Positions 1 through 10,680 are shown, counted from the stretch's first letter. The stretch is 64,000 bases of DNA from Maribacter caenipelagi (GCF_004364175.1 NZ_SNZW01000013.1:248001-312000); one strand, 5' to 3'. The notes: generated from the sequence alone by a model not told the origin. Translations and numbers: made by a program.

Positions 1-45
1 CTTAATATTTCCTTCAAGCTAGTAATGATTGAAAAAAAATAATCT

Positions 46-336
46 TCAAGGAACCGGGTCGTATCCTTTTCCGCCCCACGGGTTGCAACTAAAAATACGT
101 TTTGTCGCCATCCATCCTCCTTTAAATAAACCGTGCTTTTTTAATGCCTCTAAAGTGTATTGAGAACATGTCGGTGAATATCTACAGGTTGCAGGTGTAT
201 ATGGGGATATCGCCAGTTGGTAAAAACGAACTAGAAATACAAAAGGGGCAATTAGAATTTTTTTTAATGAAATTTTCACGTTGACAAATTGATTACACAA
301 ATTTACTACAAAACTAGTAACCTTTTTAAATAACAA
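46..336 (-). CDS. yidD: Membrane protein insertion efficiency factor YidD
   Basis: A 96-residue protein of the YidD family (formerly DUF37), a small inner-membrane-associated factor that assists YidC/Sec insertion of membrane proteins. An N-terminal amphipathic/hydrophobic stretch (about residues 22-45) is followed by the family signature [10 protein letters not shown] (about 51-60) and the C-terminal [13 protein letters not shown]. The N-terminal 20 residues are longer than in many homologues, so an internal start is possible. It lies 45 bp downstream of the DUF779 gene on the same strand and could be co-transcribed, though the pairing is probably not functional. Family assignment is secure. 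Confidence 0.93.
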   Translation of the reverse strand: MLFKKVTSFVVNLCNQFVNVKISLKKILIAPFVFLVRFYQLAISPYTPATCRYSPTCSQYTLEALKKHGLFKGGWMATKRIFSCNPWGGKGYDPVP

Positions 337-381
337 GTCCCGATGAAAAACATCAGGACTTATATCTATTACTCATTATTT

Positions 382-756
382 CTAGGCTCCAATTCTAATG
401 GGTTCTAAATGTTCTGCTTCTTCTTCAGAATACAATCTAGATTTTATTAAGAATCGAATACCCATGGGTATTTCTAATGAAAAACTTGAACCTATACCTG
501 GGGTCACATCAATGGTGAGTTGAGTGTGTTTCCAATATTCAAATTGGTCTCTAGACATATGAAAGTCGCAACCCTCAATACTGCCTAGGCAAACATCATT
601 GTCATCGAGCATTAATTCACCTTTTTCGAAACACATTGGCGCAGAGCCATCGCAACAGCCACCACTTTGATGAAACATGAGTTCGCCATGTTTCTCTTTA
701 AGTTCTGCAATTACCGCTGCTGCTTTTTCGGTTACTAATACTCGTTTAGTTTTCAT
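382..756 (-). CDS. DUF779 family protein
   Basis: A 124-residue DUF779 protein. It has the cysteine-rich motif HQSGGCCDGSAPMC (about residues 29-42) and a second conserved stretch GCDFHMSRDQFEYW (about 62-75), which together suggest metal binding (inference). The family has no firmly established activity but is repeatedly found next to acetaldehyde/aldehyde dehydrogenases of the AldB/ExaC type, as here: it starts 13 bp after the aldehyde dehydrogenase stop codon, so the two are almost certainly one operon. A role as accessory protein in aldehyde oxidation is the likely reading. Confidence 0.9.
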   Translation of the reverse strand: MKTKRVLVTEKAAAVIAELKEKHGELMFHQSGGCCDGSAPMCFEKGELMLDDNDVCLGSIEGCDFHMSRDQFEYWKHTQLTIDVTPGIGSSFSLEIPMGIRFLIKSRLYSEEEAEHLEPIRIGA

Positions 757-769
757 ATGATCTTTGATA

Positions 770-2293
770 TTAAAAGAAGCCCATTTTTTTCTTGTCGTAA
801 GAGATAAGCATGTTTTTGGTTTGACGATAGTGAGCCAACATCATTTTGTGGTTTTCTCTACCGATACCTGATTTTTTGTATCCTCCGAAAGGTGCATGTG
901 CAGGGTATAGGTGATAGCAGTTTACCCAAACTCTACCCGCTTTAATAGCTCTAGAAATTTGATATGCTTGGTGTGTATCTCGTGTCCACACGCCAGCACC
1001 TAAACCGTATAAAGTGTCATTTGCAATTTCAATGGCTTCGGCTTCATCTTTAAAAGTAGTTACACAAAGTACGGGACCAAAAATTTCTTCTTGGAAAACT
1101 CGCATTTTGTTATTTCCTTTTAAGATGGTTGGTTCTACATAGTAGCCACCTTCTAAACCTTCATTATATGCTTGAGAGCCACCTGTCAATACTTCACAAC
1201 CTTCTTCTTTGCCAATTTTTATGTAGCTAAGAATTTTCTCGAACTGATCGTTTGATGCTTGTGCACCCATCATTGTGTTCGGGTCTAACGGATGTCCCAT
1301 TTTAATTGCCTTTGTGCGTTCGATTACTCGTTCTATAAACTTGTCATAAATACTTTCTTGTACCAGCATACGTGACGGACAAGTACAAACTTCGCCTTGG
1401 TTTAATGCAAACATATTAGCACCCTCTAAACATTTGTCAAAGAATTCATCATCGGCATCCATAATGCTTTCGAAGAATATGTTTGGTGATTTACCACCTA
1501 GTTCTAAAGTTACAGGAGTGATATTCTTAGAAGCGTATTGCATGATTAATTGCCCGGTAGTTGTTTCTCCGGTAAATGCAATTTTGTCAATCCTAGGGCT
1601 AGATGCCAATGGTTTACCTGCTTCTGCTCCAAAGCCGTTAACGATATTCAATACGCCATCAGGTAGAATACCTTCAATGATTTCCATTAAAATTAAGATT
1701 CCTACAGGCGTTTGTTCTGCTGGCTTTAGCACTACACAGTTACCTGCAGCTAACGCCGGAGCCAATTTCCAAGTAGCCATTAGTAATGGAAAATTCCAAG
1801 GTATAATTTGACCTACGACACCTAATGGCTCTGTGACGTTAAGTGCAACCGTATTAGAATCTAATTCACTGACCGATCCTTCTTCTGCTCTAATAACTCC
1901 AGCAAAATACCTAAAATGATCGACTGCCAAAGGTAAATCTGCTGCTCTGGTTTCGCGAATTGCTTTACCATTGTCCCATGTTTCAGCTCTTGCCAATGCT
2001 TCTAAATTTTGCTCTATTTTATCGGCAATTTTTAAAAGCATATTGCTTCTTTCTGTTGCAGATGAAGTATTCCAAGATGGTGCTGCCTCCCAAGCGGCGT
2101 CAATTGCCTTTTCAATATCTTCAGCTGTTGATCTTGGTATTTTTGTAAATGATTTACCATCTACCGGTGAGATGTTGTCAAAATATTCACCTTTACTTGG
2201 TGCAACCCATTTGCCGCCAATATAGTTTTCATATTGATTTTTGAATTTGGGTTTTTGAAGTACGTCTTTTTCTACAGTTGCTGTTGTGCTCAT
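770..2293 (-). CDS. Aldehyde dehydrogenase (AldB/ExaC-like)
   Basis: A 507-residue NAD(P)-dependent aldehyde dehydrogenase oxidising an aldehyde (acetaldehyde is the usual substrate of the AldB/ExaC subgroup) to its acid in the cytoplasm. The oxyanion motif IIPWNF (163-168), general base E264 in LELGGKSP and nucleophile C303 in [11 protein letters not shown] are all present; length is normal. The C-terminal [13 protein letters not shown] signature is also there. It is first in an operon with the DUF779 gene and divergent from an AraC-type regulator 195 bp away, the classic arrangement for inducible alcohol/aldehyde oxidation. Exact substrate cannot be read from sequence. Confidence 0.93.
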   Translation of the reverse strand: MSTTATVEKDVLQKPKFKNQYENYIGGKWVAPSKGEYFDNISPVDGKSFTKIPRSTAEDIEKAIDAAWEAAPSWNTSSATERSNMLLKIADKIEQNLEALARAETWDNGKAIRETRAADLPLAVDHFRYFAGVIRAEEGSVSELDSNTVALNVTEPLGVVGQIIPWNFPLLMATWKLAPALAAGNCVVLKPAEQTPVGILILMEIIEGILPDGVLNIVNGFGAEAGKPLASSPRIDKIAFTGETTTGQLIMQYASKNITPVTLELGGKSPNIFFESIMDADDEFFDKCLEGANMFALNQGEVCTCPSRMLVQESIYDKFIERVIERTKAIKMGHPLDPNTMMGAQASNDQFEKILSYIKIGKEEGCEVLTGGSQAYNEGLEGGYYVEPTILKGNNKMRVFQEEIFGPVLCVTTFKDEAEAIEIANDTLYGLGAGVWTRDTHQAYQISRAIKAGRVWVNCYHLYPAHAPFGGYKKSGIGRENHKMMLAHYRQTKNMLISYDKKKMGFF

Positions 2294-2397
2294 AATATAT
2301 GATTTAAGTTAATAATAGAGGTATAATAGTACTGGTCATGCCAATACCACATTCTAAATGTACTTCTCAGTTTTCGAAAATATCTGACGCATTCTAC

Positions 2398-2415
2398 GAA
2401 TAGTGTGAACTATTC
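2398..2415. promoter_or_regulatory. Inverted repeat in the AraC/aldehyde dehydrogenase divergent region
   Basis: A perfect 7-bp inverted repeat, GAATAGT-gtga-ACTATTC, lies between the divergent aldehyde dehydrogenase and AraC-type genes. No T run follows, so it is not a terminator. It could be an operator for the adjacent regulator, but AraC proteins more often bind direct repeats, so the role is inferred. Confidence 0.4.
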
Positions 2416-2488
2416 TATCATTTAGTGATATTATGATTTTTTTAAGTATATTTTTTTGTAAATTCCTTAAAATTAAATCAATATAATT

Positions 2489-3412
2489 GTGATTCGTTTA
2501 GCTGAGAATTTCTTGAAAGGAAGACGTTTAGAGACCATGGTCGAAAACCAAACCTCTTATACGATGAATAATGCAGCTATGCATGTTTTTGAAACTCATG
2601 AGCAGGCTGCTAGTGTTCTTTTAAAATTTGAACAGCCTGTTTTAGCTAGTATGATTCAAGGAAAAAAAATCATGCATTTACGTGATTATGAATCTTTTGA
2701 TTTCTTGCCGGGTGAGTCTTTGGTCTTGCCGGCGAATGAAGGAATGTGTATTGATTTTCCCGAAGCAATGGCAAAGAACCCGACTAGATGTTTGGCAATG
2801 GCTATTTCTGAGGATAAAATAAACAAGGTCTTACAATACATGAATGAGAACATGCCCAAAAGTAATAAGGAGGCATGGGGATTGATGGATTATAATTTTC
2901 ATTTCGTAAATGACAGGGGCATATTTCAAATCATACAACGTCTTTTATTCTTGTTTTCTGAAGACCACCCTTCTAAAGATTTATTTGTAGATAATATGTT
3001 ACGTGAACTCATTATTAGAATTCTACAGACTAATGAGTGTAAAATTTATAGTAATGCCACGTTATCTATTAAAAAAGAAAGTAGGCTCACTGAGGTTATA
3101 CGTTATATTAGGGATAATGTGCATAAGTCTTTAAACGTAGATACTCTAAGTAAAATAGCATGTATGAGTCCTTCGCACTTTTATAGAACATTTAAACTGG
3201 AGCTAGGTATCTCTCCGGTGGAGTTTATAAATAATGAGCGTATAAAATTAGCAGTTGGTTTACTGCAAGATCCAAAACGTAGCATTAAAGATGTCTATCT
3301 CGATTGCGGATTTGAAAGTAGATCCTACTTTAATAGGGTTTTTAAAACAAGACAACATTTAGCTCCTGGTGAATACCAGTCTAAAATTCAAAAATCTAGA
3401 TTTTTAGACTAA
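2489..3412 (+). CDS. AraC family transcriptional regulator
   Basis: A 307-residue regulator: an N-terminal AraC-type cupin-like effector domain (about 20-180) and a C-terminal double helix-turn-helix (about 205-300) with LSKIACMSPSHFYRTFK and DVYLDCGFESRSYFNRVFK. The start used is GTG; the next in-frame ATG lies 16 codons later (2537). The extra N-terminal residues look family-like, so GTG is preferred, but no Shine-Dalgarno sequence decides it. Divergent position makes it the probable activator of the aldehyde dehydrogenase/DUF779 operon. Its 3' end almost abuts the convergent cysS. Confidence 0.88.
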   Translation: MIRLAENFLKGRRLETMVENQTSYTMNNAAMHVFETHEQAASVLLKFEQPVLASMIQGKKIMHLRDYESFDFLPGESLVLPANEGMCIDFPEAMAKNPTRCLAMAISEDKINKVLQYMNENMPKSNKEAWGLMDYNFHFVNDRGIFQIIQRLLFLFSEDHPSKDLFVDNMLRELIIRILQTNECKIYSNATLSIKKESRLTEVIRYIRDNVHKSLNVDTLSKIACMSPSHFYRTFKLELGISPVEFINNERIKLAVGLLQDPKRSIKDVYLDCGFESRSYFNRVFKTRQHLAPGEYQSKIQKSRFLD

Positions 3413-3414
3413 TC

Positions 3415-4893
3415 TTAAAGGCTGTATGTAGTACCTTCTTTACCGTCCTTTAATTGAATACCCAATGCTGCTAATTGATCACGTATTTGATCAGATGTGG
3501 CAAAATCTTTATTTTCCCTTGCAGATTTACGTAATTCGATTAATAACTCTACTACACCACCTAATTTTTCGGTATCGGCATCAGAACTACTTTTGTTCTC
3601 TAAACCTAAAACATCAAAAACAAAGCTGTGAATGGTGTTCTCCAATTCTATTTTGTCTTCTTCGGTAATAGATTCAGTACCTTCTTTAATCAGGTTGATA
3701 TGTTTAACCGCATCAAATAGTTTCGCAATTAAGATGGGCGAATTAAAATCATCGTTCATGGCTGCATAGCAAGATGTTTTCCATGTGGTAACATCAAAAT
3801 CGGTAGTCTTTCCCGTGTTTAAAGATTTTAGTGAATTGATGGCTTCCATCAATTTATTGAAACCTTTTTCAGATGCTAATAAAGCATCATTACTCATATC
3901 TAAAATACTGGTGTAATGTGCCTGCATCATAAAGAAACGCACCATAGAAGGGGAGAAGGGCTTGCTCAGAATCTCGTTTTCACCAGAAAATATCTCACCA
4001 GGCAAAATACTGTTACCAGTAGATTTAGCCATTTTTCTTCCGTTCAAAGTCAACATATTGGCATGTAGCCAATAGTTTACCGGGCTTTTACCATTACAAG
4101 CTTCAGCCTGTGCAATTTCACATTCGTGATGCGGGAATTTAAGATCCATTCCGCCACCATGAATATCGAATGTCTCGCCTAAGTATTTTGTGCTCATGGC
4201 AGTACACTCTAAGTGCCACCCTGGAAATCCGTCGCCCCATGGTGAAGGCCATCTCATGATATGCTGTGGCTCTGCTTTTTTCCATAGGGCAAAATCTTGC
4301 GGATTATGTTTGTCGTCTTGCGCGGCAAGATCTCGTGTGTTGGCGATCATGTCTTCAAGTTTGCGCCCGCTTAATTTACCGTATTCATGTTCTTGGTTAA
4401 ATTTAGCGACGTCAAAATATACAGAACCATTGGTTTCATAAGCAAATCCCTTTTCAAGAATATCCTTAATAATCTCAATCTGTTCTATAATATGACCGGT
4501 AGCCGTGGGCTCAATACTTGGTGGCAGAAAATTAAATTTCTCCAAAATATTATGAAAATCTACAGTATAACGCTGCACCACTTCCATCGGTTCTAGCTTT
4601 TCTAATCGTGCTTTTTTTGCAATTTTATCTTCGCCATCTTCCGCATCATCAACTAAGTGACCGGCATCGGTGATATTACGAACATAACGTACTTTGTAAC
4701 CTAAGTGCCTAAAGTATCTGAAAATCATATCGAAAGACATGAAAGTTCTACAGTTTCCTAAGTGTACATTACTATACACTGTTGGTCCACATACGTACAT
4801 GCCTATGTGGCCTTCATTTATGGGTTTGAAAACTTCTTTTTTTCCTGTTAAGGAATTGTATACTTTGATTTCCTGGTTTTCGTACAATTGCAT
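3415..4893 (-). CDS. cysS: Cysteinyl-tRNA synthetase
   Basis: A full-length 492-residue class I aminoacyl-tRNA synthetase that charges tRNA-Cys. HIGH-like HLGN (44-47) and KMSKS-like KMAKS (287-291) are present, with zinc ligands C35, C230 (WHLEC) and H255/E259 in the FPHHECE motif. The C-terminal DALR-type helical domain is intact. It follows folE on the same strand with a 14-bp gap, so folE-cysS look like one transcription unit. Essential housekeeping gene. Confidence 0.97.
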   Translation of the reverse strand: MQLYENQEIKVYNSLTGKKEVFKPINEGHIGMYVCGPTVYSNVHLGNCRTFMSFDMIFRYFRHLGYKVRYVRNITDAGHLVDDAEDGEDKIAKKARLEKLEPMEVVQRYTVDFHNILEKFNFLPPSIEPTATGHIIEQIEIIKDILEKGFAYETNGSVYFDVAKFNQEHEYGKLSGRKLEDMIANTRDLAAQDDKHNPQDFALWKKAEPQHIMRWPSPWGDGFPGWHLECTAMSTKYLGETFDIHGGGMDLKFPHHECEIAQAEACNGKSPVNYWLHANMLTLNGRKMAKSTGNSILPGEIFSGENEILSKPFSPSMVRFFMMQAHYTSILDMSNDALLASEKGFNKLMEAINSLKSLNTGKTTDFDVTTWKTSCYAAMNDDFNSPILIAKLFDAVKHINLIKEGTESITEEDKIELENTIHSFVFDVLGLENKSSSDADTEKLGGVVELLIELRKSARENKDFATSDQIRDQLAALGIQLKDGKEGTTYSL

Positions 4894-4907
4894 GAAGCTA
4901 TATGCTA

Positions 4908-5588
4908 TTAAAAATGGGTGTCTAGGTTAAGGTAATTTAAGAATTCGCGGCGTACCAATTCTTCTTTGAATTTACCGCCATATTCAGCGGTTACAGTACT
5001 GCTGTCTATATCGCGAATTCCTCTAGAATTTACACAAAGGTGTTTTGCGTCAATAACACAAGCAACATCTTCAGTACCTAAAGCTTTTTGTAATTCTCTT
5101 ACGATTTGAATGTTTAAACGCTCTTGAACTTGAGGACGCTTAGCATAATAATCAACTATACGGTTCATTTTAGAAAGACCTACAACGGTGCCGTTAGAGA
5201 TATAAGCAACATGTGCTCTACCTACAATAGGTAATAAATGATGTTCGCAAGTAGAATATAATGTTATGTTCTTTTCAACTAACATTTCACCATACTTGTA
5301 TTTATTATCAAAAGTAGAAGCCTTAGGTTTTCTGCTAGGGTTTAAACCGCCGAATATTTCATTAACGTACATTTTAGCAACTCTGTTCGGAGTTCCTTTT
5401 AAGCTATCGTCGGTCAAATCTAAACCTAGGGTTAGCATGATTTCACGAACATTTTCGCGAATGCGTTCAATCTTCTCGGCATCATCCAAATCAAAGGCAT
5501 CTGAACGTAAAGGAGTATCCTCTGATGTAGAAATATGATCGTTTCCTAATTCATCAAATTGATTTTCCAGTGTATCCTCAATTTTCAT
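4908..5588 (-). CDS. folE: GTP cyclohydrolase I
   Basis: Converts GTP to 7,8-dihydroneopterin triphosphate, the first step of folate synthesis. Zinc ligands C114 and H117 (STCEHHLLP) and C185 (KHLCVNSRG) are visible, numbering from the chosen start. The open frame extends 22 codons further upstream (to 5654), but the residues before [10 protein letters not shown] look non-coding, so the ATG at 5588 is chosen, giving 226 residues, a normal length. Upstream of cysS, 14-bp gap; folP lies elsewhere in the window. Confidence 0.95.
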   Translation of the reverse strand: MKIEDTLENQFDELGNDHISTSEDTPLRSDAFDLDDAEKIERIRENVREIMLTLGLDLTDDSLKGTPNRVAKMYVNEIFGGLNPSRKPKASTFDNKYKYGEMLVEKNITLYSTCEHHLLPIVGRAHVAYISNGTVVGLSKMNRIVDYYAKRPQVQERLNIQIVRELQKALGTEDVACVIDAKHLCVNSRGIRDIDSSTVTAEYGGKFKEELVRREFLNYLNLDTHF

Positions 5589-5722
5589 TTTATCTATCTT
5601 TAAGAAGCTGCAAAGATATACAATATGTGCCACTTTATAACTAATTACGGGCATTACACAACATTAATTAGCCATAACGTTAAGGTCTAGTTAATTTTAA
5701 TTTTCCAAATCATAATACCTTT

Positions 5723-7525
5723 ATGACCAAGTATGGTGTGTCCATTTTATTAATTTGCTTTTTTGGCATCTTCACTTGTTTTTCGCAAGTCTCTGCCGAT
5801 TGCACCAACGCAGTACCTATTTGCTATAATACCCCTGTAAATGGTGGTACTAATGGGTACGGAATCGATGATTTCAACGGAGCTTCTATTTCTGGTTGTA
5901 TAAATCAGGGTAGTGGTACTATCGAAACAAATTCTGCTTGGTACAAATTTAAGATTGGTGAAATTGGTCAGTTAGGTTTTAATATCGGATTTGATACCAG
6001 CGAAGATTGGGATTTTGCTTTATATAGAACAAGCGATTGTAGCACATTGGGCGAGCCTGTTCGCTGTAATTATTTCGATAATTCTGATGATAGTAGTTAT
6101 ATAGGAGTAGGTGAGGATCCTACGGGTATAGACAATATTCAATATGATGATTGGATAGATGTTGAGCCAGGTGAAGAATACCTTCTCATGATAAATAACT
6201 TCAGTAACAACAACTCCGGATTCTCTATTCAATTTTCAGGTAACATATTTGTCGAGTTCCCAAACTCTGCACTAGATTGTAATATTATAGACAATTTATT
6301 AGGTCCGCCAATAATAGCATGTGATAACGATACTGTGTTTTTAGATGCAACTACTGCAGATGCTTTAGATTATGAATGGTATTTAGATGCCGGTACTGGA
6401 TATCAGCTTATACCGGGTGAAAGTGACGCGGAACTTTCTATTGCAGTATCTGGTATGTATCGTGTTTTAGTGGTAAGACCTTTAGGTAATAATTTAATTA
6501 GCGAAACCCAAGTAGCTTATGCACCTTCTCCTGAAACATTTTCTTTAGTAGATGAAACGGCTTGTTTAGATGGTACGGCTATCGATTTTAATGAAAAAGA
6601 TATTGAGGCGTTAGGTACTCAGAGTCCGTTAGAGTTCCGTGTATCTTATCATGAAAGCTTTGAAGATGCTTTTGATGGTGCCAATGCACTTTCAAAAGAA
6701 TTTATACCAACACAGGTTTTGCAAACTATATATGTAAGAACTACGTCAATAGAAAATTCAAGGTGCTTTGATGCTTCAGAAACTTTTGAGGTAAACGGAA
6801 TCGAATTGCCTGTTTTAGATTTTGATACAGAAGTTTTTATCTGTGGCGACGAACCTGTTGTAACCATAGGGCAGCGTATACCCGATGCTAATTTTGAATA
6901 TGAATGGAGCTCAGGGCAAACCTCATCTCTTATTACTGTGGCAGAGCCAGGTGTGTATACCTTGTCCGTAACCAATAGACAAGGGTTAATACAATGTATA
7001 ACCGTAAGGTCGGTAACCGTAGTTTTCTCTAGTCCACCAAAAATATCAGATATCACTATAGAGTATGAAGATGACGCTTCTAATGTTGTAAACGTTTATT
7101 TAGAAGAAGATGGAGATTTTGAGTTTCAAGTAGATAATGATACGCCACAAAATGGCGGGGTTTTCAATAACTTATTCCCTGGTGAGCATACAATCACAGT
7201 TCGTGACGTAAATGGATGTGGTTCTGATACTAGTAATATCGTAGTTGTTGGTTTTCCTAAGTTTTTTACTCCCAATGGAGATAATGTAAATGATACTTGG
7301 AAAGTAGACGGATTGTCGGCTTTAGATAATCCGATAATTACCATTTATGATAGGTATGGTAAATTACTGTATCAAATATTCGAAAATTCAACAGGCTGGA
7401 ACGGTTCTTTTAATGGAGCTTTATTGCCAGAATCAGACTACTGGTTTAAACTTACTTACACCAATTCTTTAGGAGAAAGTACAAATGCATCTTACATTAA
7501 TAATCATTTCACATTAAAGCGTTAA
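5723..7525 (+). CDS. T9SS type B sorting domain-containing secreted protein
   Basis: A 600-residue exported protein: signal peptide (about 1-25, ending CFSQVSA), an N-terminal CUB/PPC-like beta region (about 25-175) with a conserved cysteine framework, Ig/PKD-like middle segments, and a C-terminal type-B T9SS sorting domain (gliding_CTERM, about 505-600) starting FPKFFTPNGDNVNDTW and ending FTLKR. The last domain directs export through the type IX system and attachment to the cell surface, as for SprB-like proteins. Binding target is unknown. The next gene is a shorter paralogue in tandem. Confidence 0.88.
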   Translation: MTKYGVSILLICFFGIFTCFSQVSADCTNAVPICYNTPVNGGTNGYGIDDFNGASISGCINQGSGTIETNSAWYKFKIGEIGQLGFNIGFDTSEDWDFALYRTSDCSTLGEPVRCNYFDNSDDSSYIGVGEDPTGIDNIQYDDWIDVEPGEEYLLMINNFSNNNSGFSIQFSGNIFVEFPNSALDCNIIDNLLGPPIIACDNDTVFLDATTADALDYEWYLDAGTGYQLIPGESDAELSIAVSGMYRVLVVRPLGNNLISETQVAYAPSPETFSLVDETACLDGTAIDFNEKDIEALGTQSPLEFRVSYHESFEDAFDGANALSKEFIPTQVLQTIYVRTTSIENSRCFDASETFEVNGIELPVLDFDTEVFICGDEPVVTIGQRIPDANFEYEWSSGQTSSLITVAEPGVYTLSVTNRQGLIQCITVRSVTVVFSSPPKISDITIEYEDDASNVVNVYLEEDGDFEFQVDNDTPQNGGVFNNLFPGEHTITVRDVNGCGSDTSNIVVVGFPKFFTPNGDNVNDTWKVDGLSALDNPIITIYDRYGKLLYQIFENSTGWNGSFNGALLPESDYWFKLTYTNSLGESTNASYINNHFTLKR

Positions 7526-7650
7526 GCCTGATATTTAGGCTAAAAAAGTGCATTTTATCGATTAAACGCCAGAATCTTCGGTGTAAGATACTAAAGCAAG
7601 TCATGTGTAGTTATAATATACATCAAGTACACTAAATAGTTACACATTTT

Positions 7651-9087
7651 ATGAGAACACTCATTTGTTCTATATGTTGCATGTTTCTTTTCTATTGGAA
7701 CGTAACTGCACAGAATTCAGCCGATTGTAGAACGGCTATTCCTGTTTGTGCCGATCAGCCAATTATGGGTATTGCCGGTGGAACTGGTGATGTCGATGAT
7801 TTTGATCCAGATGTAATACTTCAAACTGGATGTTTAGAAAAAGGTAGTCTTTCTTCCGCAAATATTGAGTTCAATACTTCTTGGTTTGTTTTTAGAGCGG
7901 GCACAGGTGGTCAGGTAGGTTTTGATATTGAAGCTTTGGCAACCTCGGGCTCTATACCAACTGCCGAATGGGATTTTGCCGTTTATGGACCAGATGTGGA
8001 TTGCGCAGATATTAGTAATGGTACGGCTGAGCCGATTCGCTGTAATTATGAAGTGAACGACACAAATTTCACCGGTCTAGGAGTAAACCCTGAAAGCGGC
8101 GAAGAAGGTCGTGCATCTTTAACTGGTAGTCAAAACACTTATGATGAGTATTTAGATGTTGTCCCTGGTGAGATTTATTATATATTGATAAATAATTTTG
8201 CAGATAATTTTACTGGAGACCCTGAACCTTTTATGTTGACTTTTACGGGTAATTCGGTAAGTGATAATCAAGATACTGCTTTAGATTGTACATTAAGAGA
8301 TGAGTTTTTGGGATTGGATATCATTGCTTGTGAGGGTGATGACCCAATAACGATTAGTGCATTGAATTCACCTGCAGGTGCAGACATTGCCAGTGTTGAG
8401 TGGACGGTAGATTATGAAGATGATGGGCTAGTTGATGATACGCTTACCGGTTCTGGTGATTTTGGAGCTGAATTAATTATAACGAGCCCTAATACTGGTC
8501 GCTATTTCGCTTCTATTACGACAATAACGGGAACTCCGCCAACGGTTAGTGATGACAGTGGTGTATTGGTAACCTTTTTTGGAACTCCAATATTAGAACG
8601 TGTGGAAACTTTGGATACCAACCTATCTATAGATCCAGATCAAAATAATATTGAGTTTTTTGTTGAGGGTGATGGCGATTATGAATATGCTATTAACAAT
8701 GGGATGTTTCAAGATAATCCTGTTTTTATGAATGTTCCGCCCGGTGTGAATACAGTAATTATTAATGATAAAAACGGATGCGGAATTACAGATCCAATTG
8801 AATTTTTAGTAGTAGGGTATCCAAAATTTTTCACTCCCAATGGTGATAGCGTAAATGATACATGGAATATATTAGGTATTGAAACACTAAGTGATCCTGT
8901 TGTATTTATTTTTGATAGGTACGGTAAGTTGTTGAAACAATTAGGACCTACGGATACGTGGGACGGTAATTTTAACGGACAGCAAATGCCATCTACAGAT
9001 TACTGGTTCAGGTTTGAATATGGAGAAATGGAAGATGATCTATTAGTAGCGAAAACCCGAAAGACACATTTTTCATTAAAGAGATAA
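7651..9087 (+). CDS. T9SS type B sorting domain-containing secreted protein (tandem paralogue)
   Basis: A 478-residue protein with the same plan as the gene 125 bp upstream: signal peptide (1-20), N-terminal domain beginning NSADCRTAIPVC and containing the shared ILINNF motif, then the C-terminal gliding_CTERM domain (about 385-478) beginning YPKFFTPNGDSVNDTW and ending FSLKR. It lacks one of the middle Ig-like segments of its neighbour, so the pair probably arose by duplication and loss. Expected to be a surface protein exported by T9SS. A strong terminator follows. Confidence 0.87.
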   Translation: MRTLICSICCMFLFYWNVTAQNSADCRTAIPVCADQPIMGIAGGTGDVDDFDPDVILQTGCLEKGSLSSANIEFNTSWFVFRAGTGGQVGFDIEALATSGSIPTAEWDFAVYGPDVDCADISNGTAEPIRCNYEVNDTNFTGLGVNPESGEEGRASLTGSQNTYDEYLDVVPGEIYYILINNFADNFTGDPEPFMLTFTGNSVSDNQDTALDCTLRDEFLGLDIIACEGDDPITISALNSPAGADIASVEWTVDYEDDGLVDDTLTGSGDFGAELIITSPNTGRYFASITTITGTPPTVSDDSGVLVTFFGTPILERVETLDTNLSIDPDQNNIEFFVEGDGDYEYAINNGMFQDNPVFMNVPPGVNTVIINDKNGCGITDPIEFLVVGYPKFFTPNGDSVNDTWNILGIETLSDPVVFIFDRYGKLLKQLGPTDTWDGNFNGQQMPSTDYWFRFEYGEMEDDLLVAKTRKTHFSLKR

Positions 9088-9090
9088 ATA

Positions 9091-9122
9091 AAAAAGGGGA
9101 GCAATTTGCTCCCCTTTTTTTT
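9091..9122. terminator. Bidirectional intrinsic terminator
   Basis: GGGGAGC hairpin flanked by A-run and T-run (aaaaaGGGGAGC-aattt-GCTCCCCtttttt) between the convergent T9SS gene and the OmpP1-type gene; the flanks give a U tract in both directions. Confidence 0.9.
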
Positions 9123-9142
9123 ATAATTAAATTCTATATCAT

Positions 9143-10648
9143 TTAGAAATTGATCGTATAACTTAATGTTACATTTGTTATACCCCTGTCAATCATTGCA
9201 GGCGTTGTAATACCGACGTTGAATAATCTTTCACTAACATCTTGTTGAGAGCGACTTAAAGAAAAGTCTAATTTACTTCCGCCAAAGTTATAGCCAATAC
9301 CACCAGAAACGGCATTTAAATCTCCAATTGTATTTCCATTTGCATACGGACTCTGTTCAAAACGGTATCCTGCTCTTAAGCTTACTTGTTGTATTCTATA
9401 TTCACCACCAAGTCTAAATGTAGAGACAGCACCTAAATCACTTGCAATTTGTGAGTTCACTGTTTGAAAGCTAGGGTCGTTGGTTGGGCGCAGTTCAGAT
9501 TGTGAGAAATCTTGATATCCGTAATCAAAACTTAATAATCCGTCCTTCGCAAAAATTACAGCTAAACTACCTGTTAATTTACCCGGAGTTTTAACGGTGT
9601 AGCTTTCGAATAAATTCACCACATTAAAATTGATGAAATTTATTTCTTCGTCTGCTAAATCTGAATTTATGCGTTGCGAAGTATTGTCCTCTAAACGATA
9701 CCAGGTAGGAGATTGGTAACTTCCACCTAAACGTACATTATCGTTTAATTTGGCAATAGCTCCTAAACTAAAAGAGAAGCCGTTACCTTCCGTCTCTAAA
9801 TAATTGTCAAAAGTTGTTCGTGTTATTTCTGAATTTGGTTCATATCCATCTTCTGTAAATTGGTCAAATTGAGTGTATAATACACTATGGAAATTTAAAG
9901 AAGCTCCCAAATAAATGTTTTCTTTATATTGAGAAGCTACATTGATCGTAAATTTACTGTTATAACCGGTAGTTCTTCTTAAGAAATCTTGATCAACAAA
10001 ATCATAAAGAGAATTACTAATATAATTAGTGCTGTTGTCATCTTCGGTTTCTGGATCAAGAATACCACCGTAGTAGCCTAAGAAAGTTTGTTGGTCTCTA
10101 AACCCTTGTGCAGCGCCAATATCAAGATAGGCCTCCTCTAAAAACTCACCTTCTTGTAAAAGTATTGACCCAAAGGGTGTGCCACCTGCGTATTCTAAAA
10201 AATACGTATCAATTCCTACGGTGCCACTTCCAGAGACGTAATATTCATTGTCGAAATTATTCACTAAGTCATAATTGAAAGCTAAAGTAAATTTCTGCCA
10301 ATCTGAATTAGAATCGGTGTTTTTGAATACAAAGGCACCACCTATTTGATTTAGTTCAATGTCGTTATTCTTGGTTATTAAAGCATCACCAAAGTAACGG
10401 GCATCATTATTCGTATGGTAGTTAGATCCACTAATTGTAAAAAGGCTATTGTTAAAAACAGCTGATCCTGCAGGGTTGATGTTTAATGATGATAAATCAC
10501 CACCTAGTGCACCAAACGCTCCGCCCATAGCTTGAAAGCGAGCGGTTCCTTGAAGGTTTTCTGTTCCGTAACGTAAAGCTTCATTTATATTTTGTGCACT
10601 ACCAACGGCACACGCCATTAATATTACGAAAGTTAAGTATCTCTTCAT
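9143..10648 (-). CDS. Outer membrane protein, OmpP1/FadL/TodX family
   Basis: A 501-residue outer-membrane beta-barrel with a 19-residue signal peptide (ending VGSAQ) and the family N-terminus ALRYGTENLQGTARFQAMGGAFGALGGDLSS with the NPAG motif (57-60). Repeated amphipathic strands and a terminal aromatic (TINF) fit a FadL-like porin for hydrophobic compounds. It lies 32 bp downstream of the Ser/Arg-rich lipoprotein gene on the same strand, so both are probably co-transcribed. The cargo is not predictable. Confidence 0.85.
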   Translation of the reverse strand: MKRYLTFVILMACAVGSAQNINEALRYGTENLQGTARFQAMGGAFGALGGDLSSLNINPAGSAVFNNSLFTISGSNYHTNNDARYFGDALITKNNDIELNQIGGAFVFKNTDSNSDWQKFTLAFNYDLVNNFDNEYYVSGSGTVGIDTYFLEYAGGTPFGSILLQEGEFLEEAYLDIGAAQGFRDQQTFLGYYGGILDPETEDDNSTNYISNSLYDFVDQDFLRRTTGYNSKFTINVASQYKENIYLGASLNFHSVLYTQFDQFTEDGYEPNSEITRTTFDNYLETEGNGFSFSLGAIAKLNDNVRLGGSYQSPTWYRLEDNTSQRINSDLADEEINFINFNVVNLFESYTVKTPGKLTGSLAVIFAKDGLLSFDYGYQDFSQSELRPTNDPSFQTVNSQIASDLGAVSTFRLGGEYRIQQVSLRAGYRFEQSPYANGNTIGDLNAVSGGIGYNFGGSKLDFSLSRSQQDVSERLFNVGITTPAMIDRGITNVTLSYTINF

Positions 10649-10680
10649 AACAATGTTTCAAGTTTGATAAATGTTCGATT

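Noticed and set aside
1434-1811. 125-codon plus-strand frame opposite the aldehyde dehydrogenase
   Set aside because: Antisense shadow of a well-supported enzyme with catalytic residues on the other strand.
5589-5654. 22-codon upstream extension of folE
   Set aside because: The residues do not resemble GTP cyclohydrolase N-termini and the internal ATG gives the normal length.
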